In this document: positions 34,978-45,426 of the stretch, piece after piece
Numbering within the stretch: the stretch's first letter is position 1
Layout of the letters: every line of letters begins with the position of its first letter
Source of the DNA: Cornus controversa
Lineage: Eukaryota; Streptophyta; Magnoliopsida; Cornales; Cornaceae
DNA: 64,000 nt
Direction of reading: 5' to 3'
Assembly (NCBI GenBank): GCA_026545225.1
Contig: CM048848.1
Coordinates: 13,992,853 to 14,056,852 of the forward strand
Notes under the pieces: generated by a model
Database searches by the model: none
What the model was told of the DNA's origin: nothing
Seen by the model: only the letters and a program-made list of their open reading frames with translations
Position numbers and translations under genes: made by a program

Positions 34978-35772
34978 ATGCCTCGAAAAAGAGCGCGAGA
35001 CATAGGCGTTGATGCTCCTCAGGAGCCAACCGATAGAATGCAATTTATGCGTGATATGGTAGACACTATGAGACTGATGGCTAGGGAAGCTAGAGAATAG
35101 GAGGTTCAAGCACCAGGGTTGGATAGACCAAACACATAAACTCATGGTTACTCTTGCAATCGATGAGGATTTGAAAGTGGGAGTGGCAGTGCTTCATTTG
35201 CAAAGAGAAACAGATCGGTGGTGGCAATTCATTGGGAATGTCCACAACACCGAGACTATGGATTGGGAAACCTTTAAGGGGTTATTTTTTGACAAGTTCT
35301 TTTCGAATTCGGTGAGAGACAATGAGGCAAGAGTTCACAGATCTAGTCTAAGGGGACTCAAATGTTATGGGGCACGAAACCAAATTCACATCATTGACTC
35401 GCTTTGCCCTGGAGATGGTGATAGACGAGGAACTGAAAGTGAAGAGGTTCATGAAGGGACTAAAAATCTCTATCAGAAAGAGGGTGTCTATTTTAGGTTT
35501 GAGGACCTACAATGAAGTGGTTGATAAAGCCTTAGTGGTGGAAGAGGATGATAGAGACACCCAAAGGATCTGAGACTCTAAACAACAAACGAAGAGTGCA
35601 TGGGCATCTTTAGTTAGCCAGAGAAGAAAGAGGCATAGGGAGAGTAGGTCAGGTTTTAGGGTGCAGCAGTAAGCTCGCCCAGTACCTTCATTGGCCTTGC
35701 CAACTGGATCCTTATGATCTTTTATGGAGTGCTATAATTGCCATCAGATTGGCCATTTCAGTAGGGAATGCC
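34978..35772 (+). pseudogene. Tekay-like gag, 5' part, interrupted
   Basis: Starts at an ATG 180 bases after the LTR and reads MPRKRARDIG, then a region with stops. It continues with the Ty3/gypsy gag core: LHLQRETDRWWQF, WETFKGLFFDKFF, and in a shifted frame FTSLTRFALEMVIDEELKVK and RFMKGLKISIRKRV. It ends in the first CCHC zinc knuckle, CYNCHQIGHFSREC. At 35772 the frame is broken by element 1. At least two stops and one or two frameshifts lie upstream, so the gene was probably dead before or soon after that insertion. Gag would form the capsid and bind the element RNA. Confidence 0.85.
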
Positions 35773-37190
35773 TGATAAGTGTTCAATTCTATGCATTTGA
35801 ACCCTCTTTATTGCATATGTTAATTCCGTTTTTGCGTTTACCGAGATATGTTTACGGTATTTTTGTGTTTTTGATATATTGCAGGTATTAGAGTAAATGG
35901 AGCAAAGTTTGAAGCTATTTGCAGCTGAAGAGAAAAAGCCAGAATTGCAGCCAAAGGCATCTCGATTAATCGAGATGTTGATCTCGATCAATCGAGATCT
36001 CGATTGATCGAGATCTCATTTCGATTGATCGAAATCCCAATCAATCGAGATTCAATCTCGATTGATCGAGATTCTGCAGAATCCACTTGGCCACTTGCTC
36101 ACCTGCTCTCCCACTTGCAACAAAATCCCCCTTTTTGCACGACTTAGGGGGATTGTCTGACTTGAACAAGACTCTTGGGGACCTTCTTGATACAAGGGAT
36201 ATATATATATATATGGTGGGCCCCAAGGTTGAAAAGGAAGCCAAAAAGCACACAAAAAGGGCCATATCTCTCATATCTCACATATCTCTCAACATACATC
36301 AGACCATCCAAGGAGAGACCTTCGGGAGAGGAAGAAGAGGAGCTGAACCAGACCAAGAAGCTTCACTTTCGTCATCAATGGAAGGGTGCAAGGCTGCCAT
36401 GACCAACTAACTCCTCTACTAAGGTGTGGTTGACACACCTAGCCATGTAAACTTGTTCATTTTTGTAGCACTTGGGGATTTGTAGTTAAATGTTGATTAT
36501 TTAGCCTAGTGAATATGTACACAAATACAATTCTTATATATATTCATTTGATTTGGAATTTATTCTTGTCTTAGAGTAGATTTTGTCACTTGAATGCACA
36601 ACATTTGCATATTCCACAAGAAGTGCAAATGATGGCTAGATAATGGTGTTTAAATGAATGTGTGATGTTTGCTTGTATAGACCATGCCAAGACAAGGTAG
36701 TTTGGATGCATGTAGGGTTCACCTAGAGAGTAGGGTAATTAGGTATTTAGTTAGGTTGAAGAGCTATGCTTGTTGAAGATGGATTATGATAGGTTAGCAC
36801 ACACATTGATCTTTTGATATGTCATTGAGGTCACAAGCCTAATGACATTGTTAGGCATTTAATTAATGAATCCCATGCTTGCTACACTTATGAACATGTG
36901 AATGGCTAGTGGTGGAAACCAACCCCTAGCTCTCTCTCCCAACTTTACTCTTTAATTTTATTGTCATTTCCTTCATGCAATAGTTTATAATTAAAAATTC
37001 AAAAACCTATTTTTAGGATTAAAGTAGAATTAATCTTTCTTTAAGACAATTGCGACTAGTCCTCGTGGGATCGATACCCTCTATATAGAACCTTATCTAC
37101 AAAGATTCGTGCTCTTGCGAGTGGTTAAATTATATTTTGATAAAAAGGGCAAAATTAAGCTTACAATTTAATCCGAGTTTAGCCACACCA
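35773..37190 (+). repeat. Element 1 5' LTR
   Basis: 1418 bp, TGATAAGTG to CCACACCA. It contains a CGAT-palindrome block (35960-36075) and an (AT)n TATA-like tract. Overlapping open frames on both strands (36041-36410) are byproducts of these repeats. Confidence 0.95.
36199..36214 (+). promoter_or_regulatory. Possible TATA box of the LTR promoter
   Basis: An (AT)8 tract followed by GGTGGGCC in the middle of the LTR, positioned as expected for the U3 promoter. The start site is not determined. Confidence 0.45.
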
Positions 37191-37196
37191 AAATTT

Positions 37197-37215
37197 TGGC
37201 GCCGTTGCCGGGGAC
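37197..37215 (+). other. Element 1 primer-binding site (tRNA-Asp type)
   Basis: TGGCGCCGTTGCCGGGGAC, complementary to the 3' end of plant tRNA-Asp, as is usual for Athila-type elements. It lies six bases after the LTR. Confidence 0.9.
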
Positions 37216-37478
37216 TACGGTGTAATTGTCGCCATTGAAAGATTAAATCTGGTTTAATTCTTAAACTAGAAATTCTTTCATTCTTTTTTGTATATATTTT
37301 GTTCTTATTGCTCAAATTTCTTGATTTTCGGTATACCACATAGCGGGCATCTAAAAGGATTAAAGTTGGTACCCTTTGTGAGTAAAAAATCTAAAATTAG
37401 TGGTTTGAGTTCTTTCATTCTTTGTGTATATATTATTGTTTATTTTTGTGTATTGAGGTGTTGTTCTACTATTAATGC

Positions 37479-39899
37479 ATGCTAGGTAGACGGTCCTTGT
37501 CACTTCCATTGCTTCCGTGTAATATTGAACTTGAAAGAACACTTAGACAACGTAAAGGAACCTCTAGGGACCCTATATTGCCTAGGACTGAAAACATGGA
37601 TCCAAATGAAAGACAACCTCCCGGACTACCTCCTTTTAATCATGAACAACTACCTCCACCTCCACCTCCTCAAGGAGAGTTGCTTATGGACTTTTACCTT
37701 CCGACTACATTTGAAGTACCTTCATGTATCCAATTTCCGGATGTAACGGCAAATCAATTCGAAATAAAGTCCTCCACCATCAATCTTCTTAATAGCTTCC
37801 ATGGTCTCCCTAATGAGGATCCATACCGGCACTTAGATTACTTCCTTTCTGTGTGTTCCACTATTCGTGTACCACACTTTACGGAGGATGACCTAAAGCT
37901 GCGTATGTTCCCCTTCTCCCTAAAAGATAAAGCAAGAAGTTGGTTCAATTCTTTAGAACCTAACTCAATCCATTCTTGGGCGGAGATGCAAATAGAGTTC
38001 TTGAAAAAATACTTCCCAATGGGTAAGACAAGTGATATTCGGCGAGCAATCACCGGATTCACCCAAATTGACCAAGAACAATTTCATGAGACGTGGGAGA
38101 GATTAAAAGACCTTTTGAAATCTTGTCCGTATCATGCTGTCCCAAAATGGCAGCTAGTGCAAAGTTTTTATGATGGGGTGAGTGAGCAACATAGACAAAT
38201 GATAGACTCCGCTTGTGGAGGAGGATACCTTTTGAAAAGCCCCGATGAGGCATGGAAACTTTTTCAAACCCTAAGCAACAATTCAGCTCAATGCTCCTCC
38301 ACTAGGAAAGGGAAGGCCACCCAACCTTGTAGAGGAGTGCATGAAATTTCACGGGTAGATGAGGTTGCCATGCAAGTAGAAGTCCTATCCCGAAAAATGG
38401 ATTTAATCATGAAAAATGGGCTGCCTACTCCAAGCCAACCTGTTCAAAATCAGGAAGGTTGTTCGTTTTGCTATAGTACTTCACATTTCGTGCGAGATTG
38501 TCCTATTGCCGGGCAATCTCCCGATTATGCTCAAGAGCAAGCGAATGCCTTGTACTTTAAACAAGTGAATGATCCATATTCAAACACATACAATCCTGGT
38601 TACAAGAACCATCCGGCTTTTTCATGGAAACCTCAAGAATCAAGTCCCTCTTTTCAAGGGCAAAATTCTTTTAATTCCCAATCTCAACAGCCTCATTATA
38701 GGCCGAATCCTCAACCTTACCATCAAAGATCTAATTACCAACAACCACCCCCTCCTCCGAGAAGCCAAGGATTTGAAGAAAGAGTGATAAGCAATCTTGA
38801 GGCTAATACCCGATTATTGCAAACTCACTCTCAATCAATCTCTAAGCTGGAAGCAAATGCTCAATCTATGGCTAGGTTAGAAGCTCAAATCGGGCAACTA
38901 GCTAATGCCTTGAATAGAAGGGAGGAAGGTAAGTTGCCGAGTCAACCGGTGGCAAATCCTAAGGGTGTTCATATGATTGAGGATCCATCATCTTCAACTT
39001 GTAATGCTCCTCCGAAGCAAGTTCAATCAATCACCACCTTAAGGAGTGGTAAAATCATCAATTCCAAGGTAGGGGAGGAAGAGAAGAAGGAATTCAATGA
39101 GCAATCCGCAAATCCAAAAGAATCCCATTTAAATCCAAAAGTGTTTCCTTTAAATCCAAATGTGCATAACATCCCTTTAAATCCAAAAGGAAAGGCAAGT
39201 GAAGTTGTGTCGTCATCAAGTCCAATTCTTGACACCTCTTATGAACCTCCGATTCCTTTTCCTCAAAGATTGAAGGAACCTTCTCATTTTGGGAAACAAG
39301 GAGAGAAAATCCAAGACATGATGGAGATCTTCAAACAAGTAAAAATCAATCTCCCTCTCCTTGATGCTATTCGACAAATTCCCTCCTATGCTAAATTTTT
39401 GAAGGACTTGTGCACTCAAAAGCGCAAATCTAGGAATAATGCTCCTAAGAAAGTCCTCCTAACTGAGCATATAAGCTCCATTTTCCAACACCAAGCCCCT
39501 CCTAAATTCAAAGATCCGGGTGCTCCGACCATTTCGTGCACCATCGGAAATCAATCTTTTGAAAAGGCACTTCTTGATTTAGGGGCTAGTGTCAATTTGC
39601 TTCCATTCTCAGTTTACCAACAACTAGGTTTGGGGGAACTCAAGCATACCACGGTTGTGTTGCAACTCGCCGACCGCTCGATGAAGCAACCACGTGGCAT
39701 AATTGAGGATGTAATCATTCAAGTGGACAAATTCCATTTTTCGGTGGACTTCATAGTCCTTGACACGGAACCGGTCCAAAATCCAAATTGGCATATTCCT
39801 ATCATTCTAGGTCGTCCATTCTTGGCCACGACAAACGCTTGTGTTAACTGCCGTACCGGAGTGATGGACATCTCTTTCGGGAATATGAAAGTCCACTAG
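37479..39899 (+). CDS. gag-pro: Element 1 gag-protease ORF
   Basis: An 806-codon frame, chosen from the first ATG, which aligns with the start of the element 2 gag (both have an ERTLRQ motif at about residues 18-30). Residues about 75-290 are the capsid-like gag domain (EDPYRHLDYFLSVC, FPFSLKDKARSWFNSL, KYFPMGKTSDIRRAI). A CCHC zinc knuckle (CSFCYSTSHFVRDC) lies at about 326-340. A proline/glutamine-rich linker follows. From about 680 comes a retroviral-type aspartic protease with active site LLDLGASVNLLP and the ILGRPFLATT motif near the end. The frame ends at a TAG (39897-39899) inside what should be continuous gag-pol, so this is a truncated polyprotein. Protease would cut the polyprotein and gag would package RNA. 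Confidence 0.9.
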   Translation: MLGRRSLSLPLLPCNIELERTLRQRKGTSRDPILPRTENMDPNERQPPGLPPFNHEQLPPPPPPQGELLMDFYLPTTFEVPSCIQFPDVTANQFEIKSSTINLLNSFHGLPNEDPYRHLDYFLSVCSTIRVPHFTEDDLKLRMFPFSLKDKARSWFNSLEPNSIHSWAEMQIEFLKKYFPMGKTSDIRRAITGFTQIDQEQFHETWERLKDLLKSCPYHAVPKWQLVQSFYDGVSEQHRQMIDSACGGGYLLKSPDEAWKLFQTLSNNSAQCSSTRKGKATQPCRGVHEISRVDEVAMQVEVLSRKMDLIMKNGLPTPSQPVQNQEGCSFCYSTSHFVRDCPIAGQSPDYAQEQANALYFKQVNDPYSNTYNPGYKNHPAFSWKPQESSPSFQGQNSFNSQSQQPHYRPNPQPYHQRSNYQQPPPPPRSQGFEERVISNLEANTRLLQTHSQSISKLEANAQSMARLEAQIGQLANALNRREEGKLPSQPVANPKGVHMIEDPSSSTCNAPPKQVQSITTLRSGKIINSKVGEEEKKEFNEQSANPKESHLNPKVFPLNPNVHNIPLNPKGKASEVVSSSSPILDTSYEPPIPFPQRLKEPSHFGKQGEKIQDMMEIFKQVKINLPLLDAIRQIPSYAKFLKDLCTQKRKSRNNAPKKVLLTEHISSIFQHQAPPKFKDPGAPTISCTIGNQSFEKALLDLGASVNLLPFSVYQQLGLGELKHTTVVLQLADRSMKQPRGIIEDVIIQVDKFHFSVDFIVLDTEPVQNPNWHIPIILGRPFLATTNACVNCRTGVMDISFGNMKVH

Positions 39900-42800
39900 A
39901 ACATCTTCAATGCTTCCCACCACACATCCGACGACGAAAGTGAGTGCTTTTGTGTCGATGTAGTGGAAGACTTAGTTCAAGAAACACTTCCTTCTATTCT
40001 TTCCAAGGATCCTCTAGAGGCATGCCTAAATCACTTCAACTATGATGATTTTGACGTTGAACAATCTATTTGTGAAGTCAACTCAATGCTCGATGTCAAC
40101 ACTGTCATGGACGTGCCTAAATGGAGAGTTCCTAGAGAACCCTTGCCTCCTTTGTCCGAAACTTCCCAAACTCCTTCTCTAATTTCCCCCCCATAACTTG
40201 AGCTCAAGCCTCTACCGGCTACACTCAAGTATATTTTCTTAGGCGCTAATGAGACCCTTCCAGTCATTATTGCTTCCAATCTCACCAATGATCAAGAGAT
40301 GGAACTCATCAAAGTGCTAAAAGAGCACAAGGAAGCAATAGGATGGAGTGTGGCAGATCTTAAGGGAATAGACCCTTCTATTTGTATGCACCGCATACAC
40401 TTGGAAGAGGATGCAAAGTCCTCAAGGGAGGCACAACGTCGATTAAATCCAAATATGAAGGACGTTGTAATGAAGGAGGTGGTGAAGTTACTAGATGCGG
40501 GAATTATTTACCCCATCTTAGATAGCAAGTGGGTTAGTCCCACTCAAGTGGTTCCAAAGAAGTCAGGTATTACGGTGCAACCAAATAAAAAGGGTGAATT
40601 AGTTCCCCAACGCACCACCACGGGCTGGAGAGTGTGCATAGATTATAGGAAATTAAATTCAACCACTCGGAAAGATCATTTCCCCCTCCCATTCATTGAT
40701 CAAATATTGGAGAGATTAGCCGGGCAAAGTTTTTATTGCTTTTTAGATGGATACTCCGGCTATAATCAAGTTGCTATAGACCCGAGGGACCAAGAGAAAA
40801 CCACCTTTACATGTCCTTTCGGCACATTTGCTTATAGACGCATGCCCTTTGGATTGTGCAATGCACCGGCAACTTTTCAACGGTGTATGATGTCTATCTT
40901 TTCGGACATGGTGGAAAAATTCTTGGAAGTATTCATGGATGATTTTTCCGTTTTTGGGCCTTCATTTGAATCATGCCTCCGAAATCTATCCAGTGTTCTC
41001 AAACGATGTCGAGAGACCAACCTAATTCTTAGTTGGGAAAAGAGTCACTTTATGGTTCAAGAGGGTATCGTCCTAGGGCACATTGTGTCTAAGAGAGGAA
41101 TAGAGGTTGATAAAGCCAAGGTTGAGCTCATTTCCAAACTTCCTCCACCATCAACGGTGAGAGAGATTCGTTCATTCCTTGGGCATGCGGGCTTTTATCA
41201 CCGTTTCATCAAAGATTTTAACAAGATCTCTCGGCCTTTGTGTCGCCTTCTTGAAAAAGAATCTTGCTTTACCTTTGATGAAGCGTGCCTTAACGCTTTT
41301 GAAAAACTCCGCACCATGCTCACAACCGCCCCAATTCTAATCCCTCCAAATTGGGCTCTCCCATTTGAGATCATGTGTGATGCGTCCGATTATGCCATGG
41401 GTGCGATCTTAGGGCAATGAATAGAAAAACTGCCACATGTCATCTACTACGCAAGTAAAACCCTTTCCGAGGCTCAAATTAATTATACCACAACGGAAAA
41501 GGAGTTGCTTGCGGTAGTATTTGCATTAGACAAGTTTCGAGCTTATTTATTAGGTTCAAAGGTCATAGTCTATTCGGACCATGCTGCCCTCCGGCATCTT
41601 CTGGCCAAAAAGGACACCAAGCCTAGGTTGATCCGATGGATACTCTTATTGCAAGAGTTCAATTTTGAGATTAGAGACAAAAAGGGAACTGAAAATGTGG
41701 TGGTTGACCACCTCTCGAGAATTCTTGTTGAATCCCTCCATAATTCCATTCCAGTTTGTGAATCCTTCCCGAATGAACAACTCTTTGTCATTTCTCAAGA
41801 GAGTATCCCTTGGTATGCAGATGTGGTTAATTACTTGGCAACCGGTAAAATACCATCTTCTTGGACCAAACAAGAGAAGGATCGTTTTCTCTCCCAATCA
41901 CGATCATATTATTGGGACGATCCTCAATTGTTCAAATATTGCCCCGATCAAATAATTCGTGTGTACCCAACAGTGAATTCCAAAGCATTCTCAACTTTTG
42001 TCATACACTCGCTTGTGGGGGACATTTTAGTGCTAAGAAAACAGCCGCAAAAATTCTTCAATGCGGATTTTTTTGGCCAACACTTCATCGGGATACATAT
42101 TCATTCTGCTGCTCTTGTGAGCGATGTCAGCGCCTCGGCGCGATGTCTCGGAAGGACATGATGCCTCTTAACCCTATTCTTATTGTTGAGATATTTGATG
42201 TGTGGGGCATTGACTTCATGGGACCATTCCCACCTTCTACTGGTCATGAGTACATAGTTATGGCGGTGGACTACGTATCTAAGTGGATAGAGGCCGTTGC
42301 TACCAAAACCAATGATCACGCAGTTGTGGTTAAGTTCATTCAAGCTAATATTTTTAGCCGGTTTGGTACGCCTCGAGCCATCATCAGTGACGGAGGTAAA
42401 CATTTCTGTAACCGGTTCCTTCGAACCTTACTTACCAAATACTCCGTCACACACAAAGTAGCCACCCCATACCATCCTCAAACTAGTGGCCAAGTAGAGG
42501 TATCCAATAGGGAGATTAAGAATATTCTTTAGAAAACTGTTCGGCCTGACCGGAAAGATTAGTCATTGCGGCTGAACGATGCATTATGGGCATACCGAAC
42601 CGCATATAAAACTCCCATTGGAATGTCACCTTATCGGCTGGTTTATGGTAAAGCGTGTCATCTTCCGGTAGAATTGGAGCATAAAGCTATGTGGGCCACT
42701 AAAACTTTCAATTTTGACATGCAAAAGGCCGGATCTAATCGAAAGCTTCAATTAAATGAATTGGAAGAATTGCGACATGACGCGTATGAGAACGCTAAAA

Positions 42801-43107
42801 TCTATAAGGCAAAGTCCAAAGCCTTTCATGATCGTAATATTCGAGTAAAAACATTTTCACCGGGCCAAAAAGTATGGTTGTATAACTCACGCCTTCATTT
42901 GTTTCCCGAAAAACTTCGCTCCCGTTGGGATGGTCCATTTTTGGTTAATTCCGTCGCTCCCCATGGAGCGGTGGAATTGAAGGACTTGAAAGATGGCTCA
43001 TTGTTCAAAGTAAACGGGCAGCGCTTAAAGTATGCGTGGATGACCAAGTTACCACCGAATACGTGGATGTCGTCACTTTGACAGATCCCGTATATTTTGA
43101 CTTGTGA
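39900..43107 (+). pseudogene. pol: Element 1 pol: RT, RNase H, integrase (broken)
   Basis: After the TAG, the frame continues to a TAA (40194-40196). The reverse transcriptase follows (40299-41200) with YRKLNSTTRKDHFPLPFIDQ, FLDGYSGYNQ, CPFGTFAYRRMPFGLCNAPA and the active-site box VFMDDFSVFG. RNase H (41360-41720) has [20 protein letters not shown] and [11 protein letters not shown], but a TGA lies at 41418-41420. Integrase (from about 41980) has the zinc-binding H-H-C-C residues ([12 protein letters not shown]), and core residues Asp in WGIDFMGPF, Asp in IISDGG and Glu in [13 protein letters not shown]. It is broken by a frameshift near 41950-41985, TAGs at 42530-42532 and 42560-42562, and a frameshift near 43035. 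The original end is probably the TGA at 43105-43107. All catalytic motifs are still visible, so decay is recent. Confidence 0.9.
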
Positions 43108-43276
43108 GCCGATCCGAACGTCATGCCATAGACGTGTAAGGTGGCGTAGCCATGGTAGCTATCATGCTTCCATGATGTCCCTTTAATCCAAGTTAAAGTT
43201 TGTATCTAAGCAATGTAGTATCTAATTCCCAAAAATCCAAGTCCCTGAAGCATAATTCAAGCTGACTATTTTTGAG
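43108..43276. other. Short spacer after pol
   Basis: No open frame. It leads into the palindrome array. Confidence 0.5.
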
Positions 43277-43645
43277 CATTTCGATTGATCGAAGCCAGGA
43301 TCTCGATCAATCGAGATTTCGATTGATTGAGATTTTGGTCTCGATTGATCGAAAAATTGCAGAGAATTGCAAATCCAAAAGTCCCGAGAGGTAGTATTCT
43401 TCGATAGCATTTCGATTGGTCTTCGATTGATCAAAAATTTCGATTGATCGAAGTAAATTTTCGATTGATCGAAGAAGAAAGTCTCGATTCACCGAAGAAA
43501 TTCTCGATTGATCGAAGAAGGAATCTCGATTGATCGAAGTTGATTTCGATCGATCGAAGCTGATCTCGATTGATCGAAGTGGGATTTCGATTAATCGAAA
43601 TCTCGATCAATCGAGATGCACATCTCAATCAATCGAGATACACGC
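43277..43645. repeat. CGAT-palindrome array upstream of ORF3
   Basis: About sixteen copies of TCGATTGATCGA or its complement form TCGATCAATCGA, some degenerate, separated by 6-20 bases such as AGAAGAAAGTC. Each copy is nearly self-complementary. The same motif occurs in both LTRs of the element (35960-36075, 47514-47628). No coding function is apparent; frames across it read SINRD-like repeats. Confidence 0.9.
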
Positions 43646-44301
43646 GATGCCTGCACGTGAGCTGAACTCTTATTTAAATCGTTGGGCTTCCCTCTCATTT
43701 TAAAAAAAACCATCCGACTTCTTCCCTTCCTCCGTGCGATCCAGTCTTTGCAAGAGCCATTTCGCGCGTGATCTTCCATCGCCGATCATCCACCGCCGTC
43801 CGCCGTAGTCCGAGACCGTCGCTATCACTCGCGCGCTCTTCTCTTCGCGGCTGCGAGAGGGACTTCTTCTGTTTGTGCCGTTCATCTTCTTCCTCTTGAG
43901 GTAAGTGATGCATGGCTACATTTTGCGTCCTTTCTCGCTATTTTTGATAGTTATACGGCTTAATAAACATAGTTAGATGATGTTGGGTGGGATTGGTGCA
44001 TTTACGATATTCGTAATGAGATTTTGTAAGTTTTTGGGGGTAGGAATTCATGTAGGAGTGAGATATTGCATTCTCTCTGTTTCAAATGCTTTCTGCATGG
44101 TTTGCGACCGCGACTCTTCGTTTCGGTTGCATCCGCTCACACTGCCTCTTTACAGAGCGACTTTTTGAACTCATGTCAGCACCATGGACTAGGGCCTCAT
44201 TTTCATTTTTATTCCTTTATTTTTATTCTTAGTTTATCATTCCTTTTATTTTCTTTTTATTTACGTACTTTTTGGAATAACGTGCAGACTGCTCCGAGAT
44301 T
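43646..44301 (+). promoter_or_regulatory. ORF3 leader with probable intron
   Basis: GC-rich leader to about 43900, then a consensus donor (TTGAG / GTAAGT, GT at 43901). A pyrimidine-rich tract follows from about 44190, with an acceptor ACGTGCAG ending at 44287, 15 bases before the ORF3 ATG. An intron of about 387 bases would place the leader next to ORF3. Inferred from sequence only. Confidence 0.5.
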
Positions 44302-45426
44302 ATGGCGAGGGTGAAGAATGCCTCCGGTTCAGTTAGAGACGTGCCCGGGCGAGCCTTCCGGTCTCGGAAGTTTCACCCGGAGCAGATTTTTGATTTAGCA
44401 GAGTTTGAGACGCGTCCCGACAGCGCGTGGGCAGTCGCCGAGCTCAGGAGGCGTCGCCTCGACCGACTATGTGTGCCTCCTACTGACGTGGCACACGAGC
44501 GCTTAGTGCAGGTCTTCTATGAGCGCATGACCTACTCCTGCACAGCGCCGGACACATTAGAGACGGTCGTGGGCACCACGACTATTACGATTACGCCGAG
44601 CTGGATTGCGCAGATGCTCGGCATTCCTCACCAGCAGCCGCCAGACATGGTTGACCAGGACGGTCGACCACTTTTCAGGGCCGCACTTCCAGCAGACACG
44701 ACGCTGTTCTCCATCGTGATGGGCATGTGTGGCGGGGCGTTTACCACGCCCAATCACAACTGCACGTCCAAATCGATGTGCCCGAGCAGACTGTGGTTCC
44801 TGGACACCGTTCTCATCAAGAACGCGTGTCCCCTGCAGCACGTGGCAGAGCGTAGGGGCGACCTCCTCCGTTGCCTTTATTCTTTCCACACGGGCACGTG
44901 GGTTTCTGTCCCATCACTGATCTGGGGGCAGATGTACAAAGTCTGGGACGGCCTCGTCAACAAGAGGATAAGGCGATCAGCGAGCTGGCGGCTTCCCTTT
45001 CCTTTCCTGGTCGCAGCTTTTCTTAGTCGTGCCAGTATACCGGTCAGTCATACTGACATCCAGTTGGCACCGCTCACTCGCTTCACATCTTCTCAGTGGG
45101 AGCGGGTGAGGCGACACTTAGAGCGACAGGACCACCAGGGCGATCCTCCAGACGATGTAGATATGGATGCCCCGGTGGAGATGGAGGAGGGAGAGCCTGC
45201 AGGGGATGGGTCTGAGTCTGAGGAGATGGAGGAGGAGGAGATGGATATGGCTGCAGAGCGGCATGACATCCTGGCGACGGGCTATTCCTGCCTGGCGGCT
45301 GATGTTGAGCGGCTCCAGCAGGGTTTTGACGAGCACGTCCAGGTGACGCAGAGTCAGCTGGAGGGCATCCGTTCGGACATTTCTTCTCTGGCTCAGGGTC
45401 AGAGGGCGATTCTCGACGAGTTCTGA
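44302..45426 (+). CDS. Element 1 ORF3, putative plant transposon protein
   Basis: An intact 374-codon frame with an ATG 15 bases after a likely splice acceptor. It belongs to the 'putative plant transposon protein' family found between pol and the 3' LTR of Athila-type elements. Landmarks are FHPEQIFDLAEF (about 24-35), WAVAELRRRRLDRLCVPP, RLVQVFYERM, WIAQMLGIPH, SKSMCPSRLWFLDTVLIKN, CLYSFHTGTWVSVPSLIWGQ and RLPFPFLVAAFL. After residue 275 it becomes strongly acidic (MEEGEP, EEMEEEEMDM) and ends in a likely coiled coil (about 315-374). I see no signal peptide or clear membrane segment, so the older 'env-like' label is not supported here. Base composition is far more GC-rich than the rest of the element. 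Molecular function is unknown; a nucleic-acid- or protein-binding accessory role is only a guess. Confidence 0.85.
   Translation: MARVKNASGSVRDVPGRAFRSRKFHPEQIFDLAEFETRPDSAWAVAELRRRRLDRLCVPPTDVAHERLVQVFYERMTYSCTAPDTLETVVGTTTITITPSWIAQMLGIPHQQPPDMVDQDGRPLFRAALPADTTLFSIVMGMCGGAFTTPNHNCTSKSMCPSRLWFLDTVLIKNACPLQHVAERRGDLLRCLYSFHTGTWVSVPSLIWGQMYKVWDGLVNKRIRRSASWRLPFPFLVAAFLSRASIPVSHTDIQLAPLTRFTSSQWERVRRHLERQDHQGDPPDDVDMDAPVEMEEGEPAGDGSESEEMEEEEMDMAAERHDILATGYSCLAADVERLQQGFDEHVQVTQSQLEGIRSDISSLAQGQRAILDEF

Noticed and set aside
36041-36410. Overlapping open frames on both strands, repeated at 47596-47965
   Set aside because: They lie wholly inside the element 1 LTRs, overlap each other in several frames and are driven by palindromic and (AT)n repeats.
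37197-37215. tRNA gene suggested by the tRNA-Asp match
   Set aside because: Only the 18-19 base complement of the tRNA 3' end is present, directly after an LTR: a primer-binding site.
43277-43645. Palindromic repeats considered as CRISPR or bacterial-type sites
   Set aside because: Irregular spacing, degenerate units and a plant retrotransposon context.
44302-45426. Envelope (env) gene
   Set aside because: No signal peptide, furin-like site or transmembrane helix is visible; the acidic/coiled-coil end suggests a soluble protein.
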